A stretch of 64,000 nt of DNA from Tetradesmus obliquus (taxonomy: Eukaryota > Chlorophyta > Chlorophyceae > Sphaeropleales > Scenedesmaceae), in NCBI GenBank assembly GCA_030272155.1, contig CP126196.1:5890501-5954500 (forward strand), in the 5' to 3' direction. Below the pieces are notes generated by a model. That model ran no database searches, had not been told where the DNA came from, and saw only the letters and a list, made by a program, of their open reading frames with translations. The first letter of the stretch is position 1, and each line of letters starts with the position of its first letter. Of this stretch, positions 41,660 to 54,549 are shown piece by piece. The position numbers were made by a program, and so were the translations under genes.

Positions 41660-42809
41660 TCTGAGATGAGCAGTGAACAGTATATATTTGTTTAACAGTC
41701 AAGCAAAATGCGCCACACTTGAATGACTAGAAGCAGATGTCCCGGCGCAGGTTGCGTAGGACGAAGAACCCTTCCGCCTGAAGTGCCACAGTCACTGTCA
41801 GCTGACCCCCCCTGTTTCAGCAGACATTAGGCATTATTAGGCAAATTTCAGCGCCTGCACCACTGAATTCTGCTGACTGCAGTGAAATTTTTCAGCTGGC
41901 CTCTGAAGTTGGGTGAAAACAAGTTATTTTTGGGTGCACACTTTCAGCATTCCTCACTGCTGAGTATCCTTGAGATTGTCATCATATTTAGGCCACTGGC
42001 CATAGTGGCACTATGGCTGTGCCATACCCCACACTGAAACATGGTTCACTGCTGGTCCAGGTTGGCTGTTACACGATGATAGGAAGAACGCTCGTTTGTT
42101 GGCATATGTTAGGCTCATTGGGCAACCACCTAATGCATCACACTCTGTTAAACCTTTCACAGCAAAGTGACTGAAGTGCAAGTGCACATGGGCCACACAC
42201 GCACATCTGCTCTGGTGCTTGCATGCCCGCTGCCCATGTGAATGCAACAGAGCCCCTCGCACAATGCACACACATGGATGAATGCCCCAAGCATTCAAAT
42301 CAAGTTGGACCATCTGTGGCAAGCCCCATGCTGAGCAGTGCCAAACATACACCAACAGTGTGGTTGCACCACCTAAGATGATGGAGGGCATGCCTTGCAC
42401 CAGCGGCCGAATGCCTGCATCACCAGCTTGCGCACGCAGATGTAACCCCCCTCCTTGTCACCTGTCCAAAAGCTGAAGCACACACGCCGCTGCATGTAGC
42501 AACACGCTGCAGCATGTGTGGTGGGGCACACTTCATATGCAATCCTCATGAGGATGCCTGATCAGGCAGCTCGTAGTGGGCAGACGCAACTCCAGCATGA
42601 CACATACCTGTATAGCTGCCAATAATAGACATAAAAGGTTGATTGGAAGCGTCGTGCAGAGGGCGCCGGCCGTTCAGTGCGTGCGTTTGATACGGTGCAC
42701 TGACGTTGACGTGAGCGCCACATGGTTTTACCAGAAAATTTCAAACACTCAAACGCCAGGTAACATCAACAACACAACTCCAGCATTGCGAGACCCCGCT
42801 ATCGCGCCC
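41660..42809. other. Intergenic stretch with no recognised gene
   Basis: AT-richer sequence with short ORFs only. It contains repeated TTCAGC/GCTGAA and ATTAGGC words near 41,820-41,900, similar to words at 50,040-50,300. Confidence 0.4.
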
Positions 42810-45800
42810 ATGATGAATATACCGGAGATTGAGAGACAGCGTGCTGAACGCATCGCCCACAACAAGGCAGTACTTCAGGCTTCGGGGTTGCCGGAGCTGG
42901 TGAGCCGATTCCAGGATCTTAGGCCCAGAGAAACCATACAAAAACGTTCGTGACTACCCATAGCATCAGAAGCAGCAGCGATCAGTCGTTCTAGCAGGCA
43001 TACAGGCAAGCCTGCTCCAAACTACCGTCAGCTGTCAGCTTCCCCACCGCCCCGGGCAGCACAGCGTCGCCGCGTGTCTGCCATCATGCCAGACGCTGCA
43101 GATGGAGCAGATCAGCCGGCGAAGACCTGGACGGGCATCTGTGGACAGGTAGGCATTGGTGGCAGCTCGAGTCAACGGCACCCGCCTTTGCTCAACAATG
43201 AGGCTGTCATCGCGCAGCTTCGCAGCGTTGTCGTGGCTTGTTCAAAAGCTTTGCTTCTGAAAACAATTGTTTGATCACGCAGGCGCGCTTAGACGCTGCA
43301 CAGGCTACCGACTTCGCAGAGCACTTGACAAGCTCGGGCCTGACTGCCCCGGAGTTTGCTTTATCACTCAGCATTTCAACACTAGAGAGCGGCAAAGACC
43401 AGCTGAGGCAGCTGCTGGAACCATGCCCTGCATGGCAGAACCTCCTCCAGCCTGCCAGGGACATCAAGCTGGGCAACATGTTCAAGGCAGTGTTGGAGGT
43501 GTTCCCTCAAGCAGCAGCAGCCACCCCGCAGAGGGGCCGAGGTGAGCAGCTTCAGAACTTGCACAGAACAAGTGCCAGTATCTACGAGCGGTCCCTCAAA
43601 TTCATGACGTCTGGATATCAAGCTTGTTGCATACATATCCGATGTACAGCTTATGGCAGTACTCCACATGCTTGGTGCACGGGAGTGTAGTTCGATTGCC
43701 TGATGGTGCTGCAGACCTGCAGATTGCTGCAGCAGCTGCAATAGCTACTCCAGCAGATCTGCTAACTCCGCATGCATCCATGGGTGCCCTGGACAGCGGA
43801 AAGTAGTTGTACTTTGTACCTCTGTGCACTCAACGCCCTGGCCATGGCTTAGGCACACCGAGCTTACCCCCCACACGTAGCAAAGTACTTGAGGGTTCAG
43901 GGGATTTTGCGATTTTGTCAACACTGAAGTACACTTAGGTACACAAAAGTACACATCAGGTGTACTTTGTACCTCAGATTGACATGCATTGGCCGCCAGG
44001 CCCGTATATAAGTACGTACTGCGCACCTCTGTAAACTAAACGCTTGAACCTACTCGTTGGGATCAAACCGGACAGATTGAAAACAGTATAATAGTGCCAG
44101 CGGACCCCTTAGGTACACATGAGTACATGCCTGCTATCACACTGGTTTCTGTACCTAAGCACAGTCATGACCCCCTTCTGCTGCTGCTGCTGCTGCCTTC
44201 GACCCCGCTGCAGATGCATTTTTTGATAACTAAAACCCAGCAACTGCTTGTCATTTTTAGTCCTTACGATAAACTCCGCACGATTTCCTCCCAGGTATTT
44301 GCGCTGTGAAGAGTGTCATGACATGACAATACATAACATTACATTACATTACATGCTCCACTCAACGAGGAGTGGGAACCCCAGTCAGGAGCCAACGAGA
44401 GGCTCATAGGGGGAGGAAACATCGAAGAACAACTCATCATCGTCCAAACCGACAGAAGAAATCGCAGAAAAAACTCATCAGCATCATCAATAACTTGAGC
44501 AATAGCCTGACAGGACAGAAGGACCTCAGGATCAGTGTCCGGGTGACACCGCATCAGATAGCAGCAGTGCACAAAAGCAGCCACCAAAGCAGGTGCCTGC
44601 TTCATAAAAGTGATCATGTCATCGCCTGCTGGGTGGCAACCAGCAATAGTAGCCCATGTTTGTGACGAGTCCCCGAAGGGTTCGAACAACATAGCAAATC
44701 GCTCGCGGACTGGTGCATAGAAAGGGCACTGAAAGACCATATGAAACTCATCCTCAAAAACCTCAGACTGGCAGCCAGGACGTAGGCACACCCTGTCACT
44801 TCGCGGCACAGGTGGTCGCTGCCACCTGCCACTGCAGACACGCAAATCATGAGCGCCCAAACGGAAACGGGTCAAGGACCCCAGATGCTCTCTGTTGATC
44901 CCAGCAGTTTGAGAGACGTAATCTGGGCACCATAAAGCTGAGCTCACAGACAGCATGTCAGCAGAAGAGCATGCCGCAAACCACCGCTCATAGGTGCTGT
45001 AGACACCATGACCACTAGCAGCATCACGCGGGTTGACAGGGCACCCCTGCCACTGCTGATACAAAACGCCATCAAAAGCACGCGCTATGGGTTTCAGATC
45101 CAGAGACTGGAAGTTTTGCAGCCGTTGCACGGCATCTCCCAGCTGCTGTGAGTGGGCATGCACATATTCAAGTACAGGGTCGCAACTGTGTGCACCACAC
45201 TGCGCCACTGCTGGAAACAGTGGACAACCGTAAGCTGTCACGCATAGCACAGGCCAAAAGGGAGGACGCATCCATATCCACAACCCTATTCCACATGCTC
45301 ACTGCCGCACGAAGCCACAAACTGACCAAAGGCTGGGCCCCAAATTCTCTTGACAGAAGCAAGCGAGCAGTGGACTTGCGGACGCGTCCTGCAAGTGTAC
45401 GCAGAAACGTGAACTGCACCCTGCTGATGACATTGTTCTGCAACTTGCTGACCAAAGCAGCACCCGAGCCCGCCTGGCTCAGCAGGGCTGGACCCCACAC
45501 TTCGGAACAGTAGCACAGAATTGGAGACACAAGAGAGTTGAACAGCTGCACCTGCATTGACAAACTGCGAATGCCATGCTCCTTGCATCTGGCCAGCATA
45601 GCCCACATCGCTCTACCACCAGCCGCAGCCAGAGCATCAGTGCAAACAGACACACCCTGAGTGGAATGGAACTGGACGCCCAAGTACCTGAACTGCTGTG
45701 ACACCGGAACCTGCTGCCCCTGGTACTGCCACACTGCTGCACCGCTGTAGCGCTTCCTGTCAAACACAACTACTTCTGTCTTGCCCACATTAACCTGCAT

Positions 45801-48800
45801 GTCATACGCACTACAAAATGATTGCAGAGCATCCCGCAGCTGCTGTACTTTTCCGGCTGTTTCTGCTAGCAACACCAGGTCATCAGCATACAGCAGCAGT
45901 CTCACCATTCTGCTGCCCAGAGCCGTGCCACAAGCACCACAGCGTTCGGCTAGCCATTGCTCCACTCGATTGATGAATATGCCAAACAGCAGAGGCGATA
46001 GTTGCCCAACTCTGCCTGACAACTTAGTGATCACAGGCGCATTCCAGTACATAGAAACGATAGATGCTAGCACATTGCCTCGCAAGCCAAGTCTTCCAGG
46101 CACCGCATAAGCAGGGCGCGTTGAACCAGGTCATACGCCTTCCTGAAATCCACAAAGCATGCAAACAAGCGACCGTGACCCAAACGGCTGCGATCCACAA
46201 GGTGCTTCAGCACAAAAACATGGTCACACGTCCTGTGCCTATCCCTAAAACCAGCCTGTCCCCACGCCCTGTAACCACGCTCTTCACAGTAGGCTGCCAA
46301 ACGCTTCTCGATCAACACACTGAACATTTTGTGACTGAGCCAACTGCTATACCACGGTAGTTATCCAGGTCACTGGGGTCACCCTTTTTGAACACTGCTG
46401 ACAGGTAAGCAGAACACCACACTCCAGGCACCTGACCACACTTCATGACTGCTGTGAAAGTTGCACTCAAGTCCTCACGCAGGACATACAGGTGTTTTTT
46501 GTAACCTCGACTCGTGACATAATCATTATATGCACCCTTAAACAGCTCACCACGCAGCCCATCTGGCCCTGGCATCCGCCCATTATGCATTCGCAGCAAC
46601 ACAGTCTCCATCTCACCCGGAGAAAAATGATCATTCGGATGCGATGCAGCAGCCACAGCTGGGCCGTCCTGGCACTGTGACAACAATTTCGCCATAAAAG
46701 AGGTAGGGCTTGCGCCCTCCTCAGGTAAACTGTGCTGCCCAGGGGACCCATAGAGGGCACGCCAATGTCTGTCAACAGCACTCATGTCCTGAAGCATGCA
46801 CGCCATCCGCCGACCCCTGTACGCCGTCCAAAAACGCCTGGGATTGTGCTTCAAATCATCTGCCAAACGCGCCTGCCACTGCTTCTCACAATGCCGCTTG
46901 GCCCTGCGTTTAGCAGCATTGAAAACCATGCGCGCTGCTGCTGCTGCATGCGAGTTCTGGCTGCGCACTGCCGCACGTAATGCCGCCCACTCCTGCTTGC
47001 AGTGGACAAACCACCGCTTTGCCACACGGCCATCCTGAGCACGCTTGCACTGACCATTGCCACTCACACCAGTGTTACGGGACTCCCGCCCTTGCCCTAT
47101 GGCAAGCTCTGCCATCCACAATCCATCAAAAACCATATGAATCACTCCTTAGAAAGCTGAGAGTTCTCTGATTTGTTTGCTTTCACCATTCATTTTTTGC
47201 AGGCTGCAGCCGATGCCACCAGCAGTGCACAGCATTGTGGTGGCCGAGCTGCTGAGCTCCCACTCCAAGTTCTACCCCAACAGAGAGACCGCAGAGGAAG
47301 ACATCAAGGGCAAGCTGAAAACTACCACCAGTACAAGGCAGGGTGAGCGTTTTAAAAGAAGGAGTTGCTGTACTGCAAACAACTTCCTTTCAGCATGTCT
47401 TGAGCCCTGATGCGTGCATGCAAAAGAGGTGCTGCCTGTACATACTGCACCAGCTGGCACCTGTCGTGTTTTACACTTGCACCTGATTAATACAGCCTCG
47501 CACCTCTTGAGTTGACGCTGTTTGCTGTTTGCTTGTGCAAACTGAGCGTAGATGTAATGTGCCCTGCTGCTGACTTACTAACAGCATTGCTTTCATGTAA
47601 ACATTTTCAGCATTGCTCAGGCATGACGCGCAGCGTAGCATGCATCTGTATGGTTTAGACATTCACAAACTAAGCTACGCCAATCTGCATGCATGCAGGC
47701 TCTGGCGCAAGAAGCACGGCATCGACCTGGACAACCCACCAGCTGCAGCTGCGGAGGCGGCCGTGCCTGCTGCTGCAGACGGTGCAGCGGCAGCCGCTGC
47801 AGTAGCTGCAGCGCTGGACGATGCAGCTGAGCCAGGTGGCAACATGCAGGGTAAGTGTCAGAGTGCATATGCTGTTGGCATCAGCTGCATTGCAGGGCTT
47901 GACGAGCAGCGCTGACAGTCGATAGTGAAAGGTTTTGATTTGAACTTGCAGTTACCCAGATGCCACTGAAACAGACCCAAGTATAACATGATACGTCCAC
48001 CACACAGCCCTGCAAGTCATCAGCAACACACACACATTACAATTAATGTCTGTTGCTGAATTTTTGGCCGCCCTGCCAGCAGGAGATGCCGTTGCAGGAC
48101 CAGCAGAATGGCGGTGCCTGGCGCTGCGTGGCAAGAGCTTCAAGCAGGCGTACCTGGAGGGCTTTGATGCGAGCCCTCCCGTGCCTGGCGGGGAGACGAC
48201 GACTCGCAAGCGGCGCAAGACTGCATCTGGTGGCACCAGCTCGCGGGCGGTGCTGCTGTGCACAGGCAACCTGATGGACAGCAGCGGCAAGTACATCGAG
48301 CCAGTGGTGCTGGTCGGGGGAGAAGTGGATCTGACAGAGCTGGTGGGTTGCAGGGTTCAAAAGAAAAAGTCTGCACTCAGCTTCTGATGCATGTGTGGCA
48401 AGTTGCATGCCATCTAATTGAAGCAGCAGCCCTAAATGCAAGCTGCAAGCATTCAGTAGTAACAAGAGATGAAGGGTGTGTGTAGAGGTCAGGAAACACA
48501 AAATGCTGTTGGTATCCGATGTCATGACAAGTTCAGTTGTCGTCATAAAGCTTTACAGTGACTTTATGCCACCTCCTGCCGCCCTGCACTGCATGTTGCT
48601 TTGCAGGAGACCCAGGGCCTGACGCCGCTGCGGCTGCAGACCAGCGAGGAGGCCTTTGACGTAGCAGCGATTGTCAAGGTCACCATCACCCACGTGTGCA
48701 TGGCAGAGTTCAGGAGCAAGGTGGACGGCAAGGACGGCTACCTGGACAAGCCGCTGCTGTTTGGTGGGCTGAGGGACCGGCCAATCGGTGTGCTCACAGA

Positions 48801-48981
48801 TAGGGGCGAGGTGCTGAACCTAGATGGAGAGGAGGTGCAGGTGGTAAGCTGGCCGCTGGCAGATGTTTTCTTTGTGGACCCGCACACAGAGGAGAGCGCA
48901 ACGGATGCGATGCTGTTCATGAAGCCACTGAACAGCAACACACTTGCTCTCATGCGCAAAGCCAATGAGACGGCTGTGTAG
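42810..48981 (+). CDS. Unknown plus-strand gene, exons on both sides of a LINE
   Basis: Likely 5' exons are 42,810-42,899 (MMNIPEIERQRAERIAHNKA ... GLPEL, an N-terminal motif I associate with many algal and plant nuclear proteins), about 43,006-43,148 (basic, PPPRAAQRRRVSAIMPDAAD) and about 43,283-43,533 (FAEHLTSSGLTAPEFALSLS). Likely 3' exons are about 47,203-47,342, 47,699-47,850, about 48,083-48,342 (RGKSFKQAYLEGFDASPPVP, KRRKTASGGTSSRAVLLCTG) and 48,607-48,981 (ending MRKANETAV, TAG). The phases of the last two exons agree; earlier joins are uncertain. Basic KRRK suggests a nuclear protein. Two genes separated by the LINE are the alternative. No enzymatic domain is recognised. Confidence 0.5.
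43806..44125. repeat. Cluster of TGTACTTTGTACCTC and GGTACACA words
   Basis: TGTACTTTGTACCTC occurs near 43,807 and 43,958, with shorter GTACAC/GTGTAC words between and after. The cluster directly precedes the LINE 3' end at 44,325. Function unknown. Confidence 0.5.
44325..47160 (-). mobile_element. 5'-truncated LINE with RT (YADD box) and zinc-knuckle domain
   Basis: Read on the minus strand: RT N-terminal fingers with KNGRMPGPDGLRGELFK-like sequence (here MHNGRMPGPDGLRGELFKGA) and VFKKGDPSDLDNYRGIAVGS. A frame change near 46,320 is followed by EKRLAAYCEERGYR, GQAGFRDRHRTCDHVF and VDFRKAYD. A second break near 46,090 is followed by LSPLLFGIFINRVEQWL and LLLYADDLVLLAET. C-terminal CLRPGCQSEV...HMVFQCPFY is the zinc knuckle. 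The 3' end is a TGTAA pentamer run (44,325-44,355). Frameshifts and a shortened QG-PLSP region mark it as inactive. No endonuclease is present, so it is 5'-truncated near 47,150. Confidence 0.88.
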
Positions 48982-49462
48982 ATGCAGGGTGTCGTCAAGA
49001 GCGTGCAGACCAGTTCATCCTGTGTGCAGATTCAGACACTGATCAACTCCCAAGAAATGAGATTGCAGTTGGATTGACTTGGCGGGCGATGTTTCTGGAA
49101 TGAAATTCCTAGAACATGCAGCTAGTCCAATGAGCTGCATAAATTGCTTGCCGCATCTTATATTTATAATCCATTATATGTATGTATGTTTACGCCAAGG
49201 CCTCGTATACAAACATGTGATGTCATTGTGGCTAATCATTTGTTACTTTCTGTGTGGTCACGAGCTCCTGGCTGTGAGCCGCACACGATGTCAGCTCGAT
49301 CTCTGAATTGTAGTCTGCTAGACTACATGTCAGCTCGATCTCTGAATTGTAGTCTGCTAGTGGCGCTGGCTGATGTCGTGGCTCTGCACTCATCACATGC
49401 AGCACGATCAGTGCATGTGCGCATGCACTGAGCAGAACCAGCACTGCTGCAAGATATGAGCT
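48982..49462. other. 3' flank with a 39-bp tandem duplication
   Basis: A direct repeat with period 39 (49,288-49,321 and 49,327-49,360, ATGTCAGCTCGATCTCTGAA...). No gene. Confidence 0.6.
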
Positions 49463-49756
<294 letters not shown>

Positions 49757-50306
49757 GGTGCACTTGGTGTGCACATGCATCATGTGTGCGTACGGCATGC
49801 ATGCCATATGGTGCGATGGGTGTTGTACAGTAGTTGGAGCAGGCCTTAGCAGCCTGAGCGGTAAAGTCGCCCAGATCCCAAGCAGCACCTGCATGGCAAG
49901 CCTCTGCTCACCACCGCTGCCACGTATATGCTGAATTATTAGCCGTCCCCAGAAATCGCCGAATTCTTGGTGAAATTGTGCGCAGCATTCGGCACGGAAA
50001 GACAGTAAACAATCCAGTCCCAGTGAAGATTTCCGCCATAATGAGCGGTCGAAAGAGGTGAATTATTGCTCATTATTCAGCGTCTTTCGCTGCTGAAACA
50101 CGCCGCTGAATCATCGCGCGCTTTTACTCGCGGTGAAATGTTCAGCAGCAGGCGGTGAATAATGTCGAAAGCACTGAAAGAGCACTGAAAAAGCTACGCT
50201 TTTACGCAAATTCAGCGTTTAAGGCAACATTAAGCAACATTAACTGCACAGATTCAGCACTAAATGTTGCCGAATTCACCAGCTGCCAGTGGCTGAAAGC
50301 TGCTGA

Positions 50307-50341
<35 letters not shown>

Positions 50342-50915
50342 CAGCTGACAGTGAGTGACGAGCCGAGTGACAGTGTTTGCAGACAGGGAGGACCGTCCAG
50401 ACAGCGCAGGTCAACTCTCTGCCACGAAGTATGCAGGAATATGAAATAATGTTGCATTTGGATGTCCATCGTATTGTGTGGTGAAGCAGCAGACTCGTTC
50501 TGTGGTTACTGCCCGCAGCTGGAACAACACATTGCCAACATTGGAGGCTACAACCGCACGAACGAAAAGCTGACCCTAGAACCTGAGATGCTGCGCTGCC
50601 GGTCACAGATAGACACTGCCACCGAAAGATTAGCAGCTCATGCCAGGACCCCGGGCACCTTGAATGAACCATATGCGTGGAGGTTGGTCGCACCAATGCG
50701 TGATTGCTCAGTTGCTGAATAGGGGGGGGGGGGGGGGGGGGGATGGTTTTGACCCCCTTTTTTGGGCTCTGGGATGCTCATTTGCGCCAGTGCCGTGACT
50801 GGCATGTCAAGCACTGTGCCACAGCAGTGCTGTCAGATCCTTTACTCTCGCCTGATCAAAGGCTGCACTAGCGCGGTCTGTGTGTTTTGCATAGTATGTA
50901 ACATGAGATACGCAT
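49757..50915. repeat. TTCAGC-rich region with G30 and G21 homopolymers
   Basis: 50,040-50,300 holds many GCTGAA/TTCAGC words in both orientations, resembling a MITE-like or subterminal-repeat element. G runs of 30 (50,311-50,340) and 21 (50,722-50,742) follow. No gene is supported. Confidence 0.6.
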
Positions 50916-51110
50916 ATGATGCAACATGAGAAATTTGGCGTTCAAGGGCGTGCATTGTGTTGTACGGTGCTCACTCTCCTTTTCTGGTCTCAAAGCCATG
51001 TGTTCAACCTGTTGTGGCTCGTACTTGCGGAGCTTATGTTCCACAACGTTTTGGCACGTTCGTCATCTAAGATGGTGCCAGGACCCACATGTAACTATCC
51101 TATCTCAATA
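50916..51110 (+). repeat. Dispersed repeat family, copy 1
   Basis: Shares GGTGCTCACTCTC, GTTCAACCTGTTGTGGCTC and GATGGTGCCAGGACC... with inverted copy 3 (63,560-63,700), and GGTGTTCACTCTC, GTGGCTCA and GGTTCCAGGACCGACC with copy 2 (56,510-56,660). Confidence 0.65.
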
Positions 51111-51640
51111 GTGCCCAATTCTCTCATCACTGATGATGGTTGTCCTGCCAGTGAGACACGTTGGCAGTTACGCCCAAGGTTCAAGCATTGCGGGATCGTC
51201 AGCCTCCCCCCCCCCCCCCCCCCCCCTCTTCTGCATCCATTCTGCCTCTTTTGGTGCCACCACGTTTGTAAGTGCATGCATTATAAAATCACATTCGCAG
51301 TGCATGGCCGTTGTCTCTGTGCTGTCGCTGTTTCCCCCCCTCATTCACGCTGTTGATGGCTTACAGTGCAGCTAGACACTGCCGTGAGGGCCTGGACCAG
51401 TACTAGTGAGAGCGGTGCATGGTCATTTGGCCGCTACAGCATCAGGCCTAGCGGGGCTTGCCGTCTACTGCAAATGTCATAATACATGTGCTGCTACTGC
51501 AACAACATACACTATCCTACCGATGTTGCTTGCATGCAATGCACCCCATGTACAACATATACGATGCACAATGCCTAATGCATTGTTACAGTCTGCAATT
51601 GTCATTCCCCTGCGAGTGTCATGACTGGAACCTATACCGC
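51111..51640. other. Spacer with a C21 homopolymer
   Basis: C run at 51,206-51,226. No gene recognised. Confidence 0.5.
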
Positions 51641-54549
51641 GGTCCACCCAGCACTATGGTCAAAGCAGATCCACAAGTCATCCACAAGTCGTCCGCAGCA
51701 GACCATCCCCACGCCATCCACAACGGGCAAGGGCCGTCCACAAGGCCGTCCACAACTGGAACGGTCCACAACGGTTGTGGATAAGCCTCGATCGCCTGTG
51801 GATCATGTTGTGGATTGTGCAAATGAGCCTCAAATCACTGCATAAACACGTTACAGATACATTATATCAGTTGTAAATACTTTTTGTCGAGCTTGTGCCC
51901 GTACGCGAGCACAACGTTCAGCAGCAGCAGCAGCTGACCAGCTGGCTGAAACAACTGCTGAAAACGCTGTGTCAGAAGCTGCTGGCAACAACTCAATGAA
52001 ATATAGGCAAACGATCCCACAATGTGCTATGTGATAGGACCTGTCACAGGCAACGTGACATGGTGATGCTCAGTCAGCTGCACACCGCCTGCAACCAACA
52101 ATGTCGCTCTTGCTGTGTAAGTTCAACCCTGCTGCTAGCTCATGCTGCTGACTGAGATGAAGTTCCTCAACGCCTGCTCGCGACACCAGCAGATAGCTTG
52201 CAAGTTGGCAGCCTGCACAATAATTGCGGTAGCGGCGAGCAGCACAGGCAAGCATCATTGTTGCTGTCAAACCAAGCAGTTACTCGCATGGCTGCTATGG
52301 AGTTCAACTCCACCGTAAAAGTTGTACGTGCCACTGCTACAGCAGAGCTGCTGCTGCCCAACATATATGTGCAAGGTGTGGTGTAGACCTCTTATGGCTA
52401 TTTGGCCTGCCGCTGCTGTTGCTGCTGTTGCTGCATCTGCTCTCGGGCTTGAAGGCACTTGCCATAATGTGACCAAGGACAACATGCGCTGAAAGGTCTG
52501 GCAGCTGCAGCTGATGATGCGGAGTGCGTTGATCAAATGAGCATGCATGTTGTCTGCTGGATAGTATCAAACCATCGACAGTGTCAGGCATGCTCCACCT
52601 GGAACGCACCTCTTGTGACAAATGCACCAAACTGGAGCACACAATCATGGCGCCGCACTTGGCTGTTTCCCAGATACTGTGAATGCACTGGAGAGATCTG
52701 CAGCATAACCACACATGTGGTGAGCGTTGTGCAACCTGCAGTGTTGCTGCTGCTTGCATGCTAGCAGAGCACCGGGTGCTGCAACCCAAGTCATCAACCT
52801 GCACAACATGCAATGTTGCTGCTTCTGGTGCTGCTGCTGCTGTCACTGCCGCTACCACGCCCCATGCATGCAGGGCATCTGCTGCACCGAGGCCACCTTG
52901 CAGCTCTGAAGCAAGCTTTCACCACACAATTCTGCAGCCACTGCCACTCGGTGCCGCTGCTGTGCATTGTCAATGGGATTACGTGGCTGTTGCCGCCCCT
53001 GTGGCGGCAAGTCCTGTCTCTGTAACCTGGCATCACGCTAGTGCATTTGCTGTGCCTGCTGTTGATGCTCGATCTTGTCGGCACAGCACTCACAATATGG
53101 CGTAGCATCACCGCAGTTGTTGGTAGGGTACCAACAGAACACTGCAAGGATCAAAGCGCAGTGCAAACTCCATGTTAACAGGTGCACTTGTGTACTGCAG
53201 ATGTCCACCGTGTCCTGAGTCCACAAGTGCAGAGGTGCACCTCGTCACAACACACATGTTTTGTAACATGCAGGCGCCCGGATGCACCTGCAGTACGCTG
53301 CACAGCACAGTGACCGATGCATTTGCGCTGCCATTCACCCCTTCACAAACAGCTGAGCCTCGTTGCTGCACTTATTTGCACTGCACATACTGCGCTGGCA
53401 TGCCAGCAGGATCAAGATGAGTGTCCCTGCACACAAGCAAGTGACAGCCTGCTACTGTTGATCCAGCCTGCCCGTCCCCTTGGCACAGCTTGCTCACCTG
53501 TCGCCTGCTGCTGTGAGTGTGGTTCGCTGGCAAATTGGCGTCCCGGCTATGTGCCTCTGCACATGTGCTCCTTGGCATCCTTTGTTGTTGTGCATGCCCG
53601 CTGCTGCTGCGCAACTGCTGTCTGCATCAGCTAGTGGTTGTGTGATCACAACGGCACCAGCCAGTACTGATGCTAGAACCTCAGCATTTGTCAGTATCTT
53701 TCATTGAATGCGTAAGGCAGTGATCTGCCCAAACGTAGCCGGATCAAGGGGCGATGTCCTTGCTTTCGCAGCAGCACTGCTGATCTAGCTGACCCCGAGC
53801 TGACACCTTGCCTTGCGCCATCAAGTTGACAAAATCAGTTCATTTTTCGTGTTTACTTCAGGTGAGCACTTTCAACACAGCGAGCAATGCAGCCCTGCAG
53901 GTGCGCTGCAGTGCCGTTCATGGCGTGCAAGCAATCGTAGCAATGCCGCAGTCATAAAGGCCTCAAACACGTTGTATGTTATGATTCTGCCTCACGACGG
54001 CTACGTGCGCCATGGGGTCCTCGACCCCCGGGTGGGCTGTTAAGTCTTAAACCTCGATGTTTGAACAAGTGACCAGAGATCGACTGATGCTTTTGCATGC
54101 ACATCATACGGTATGAAATATTTTTTGCATTGCCGTTGTCATACAGTGTTAGCAGCAAGCACTGCCAATGACACAATAAGTGCTGAGCCAGCCATGAAGG
54201 CTTCCAGTACAAGGCCAAGGAACACTGACAGTTTTCAAAGTAGCTATAAAAAACTTTTGCAAATGATTGTAATACCTGCATCGTTGGTGCATTAACCCTC
54301 AGGGCCTGCCAGTTGAGTGCAGGCCAACTTGGCTCAGGAGGGTCCTTCTGCAGGGTACTGGTGCCGCGTTTGTGCCGCGTTTGTTTATCAACTATAGCAT
54401 GCACATGACTGTTGCTTCAAGGGAACCGCTACAGGTTTTGTCGGCGGTCACTTACAGCCATCCACAACATGGTCTTGTGGATGCATGGTGGGGTGCTTGT
54501 GGATGAGTGGAGGACATTCTGTGGATGCTTTTTGCCATAGTGCAGGACC
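51641..54549. mobile_element. placeholder
   Basis: placeholder. Confidence 0.
51641..54549. mobile_element. Non-autonomous TIR element with TCCACAA subterminal repeats
   Basis: The left end GGTCCACCCAGCACTATGG (51,641) and the right end, read inverted, GGTCCTGCACTATGGCAAAA (54,549), are imperfect terminal inverted repeats. Both are followed inward by repeated TCCACAA or TTGTGGA words: about ten between 51,668 and 51,815, five between 54,460 and 54,526. The interior (51,850-54,400) has only short ORFs and no recognisable transposase. The CACTATGGTCA word also lies at 31,496 beside the other subterminal-repeat element, hinting at a common family. No clear target-site duplication. Confidence 0.6.

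Noticed and set aside
51776..51786. TTGTGGATAA, identical to a bacterial DnaA box
   Set aside because: The context is a eukaryotic subterminal repeat array of TCCACAA words, and no bacterial origin genes are present.
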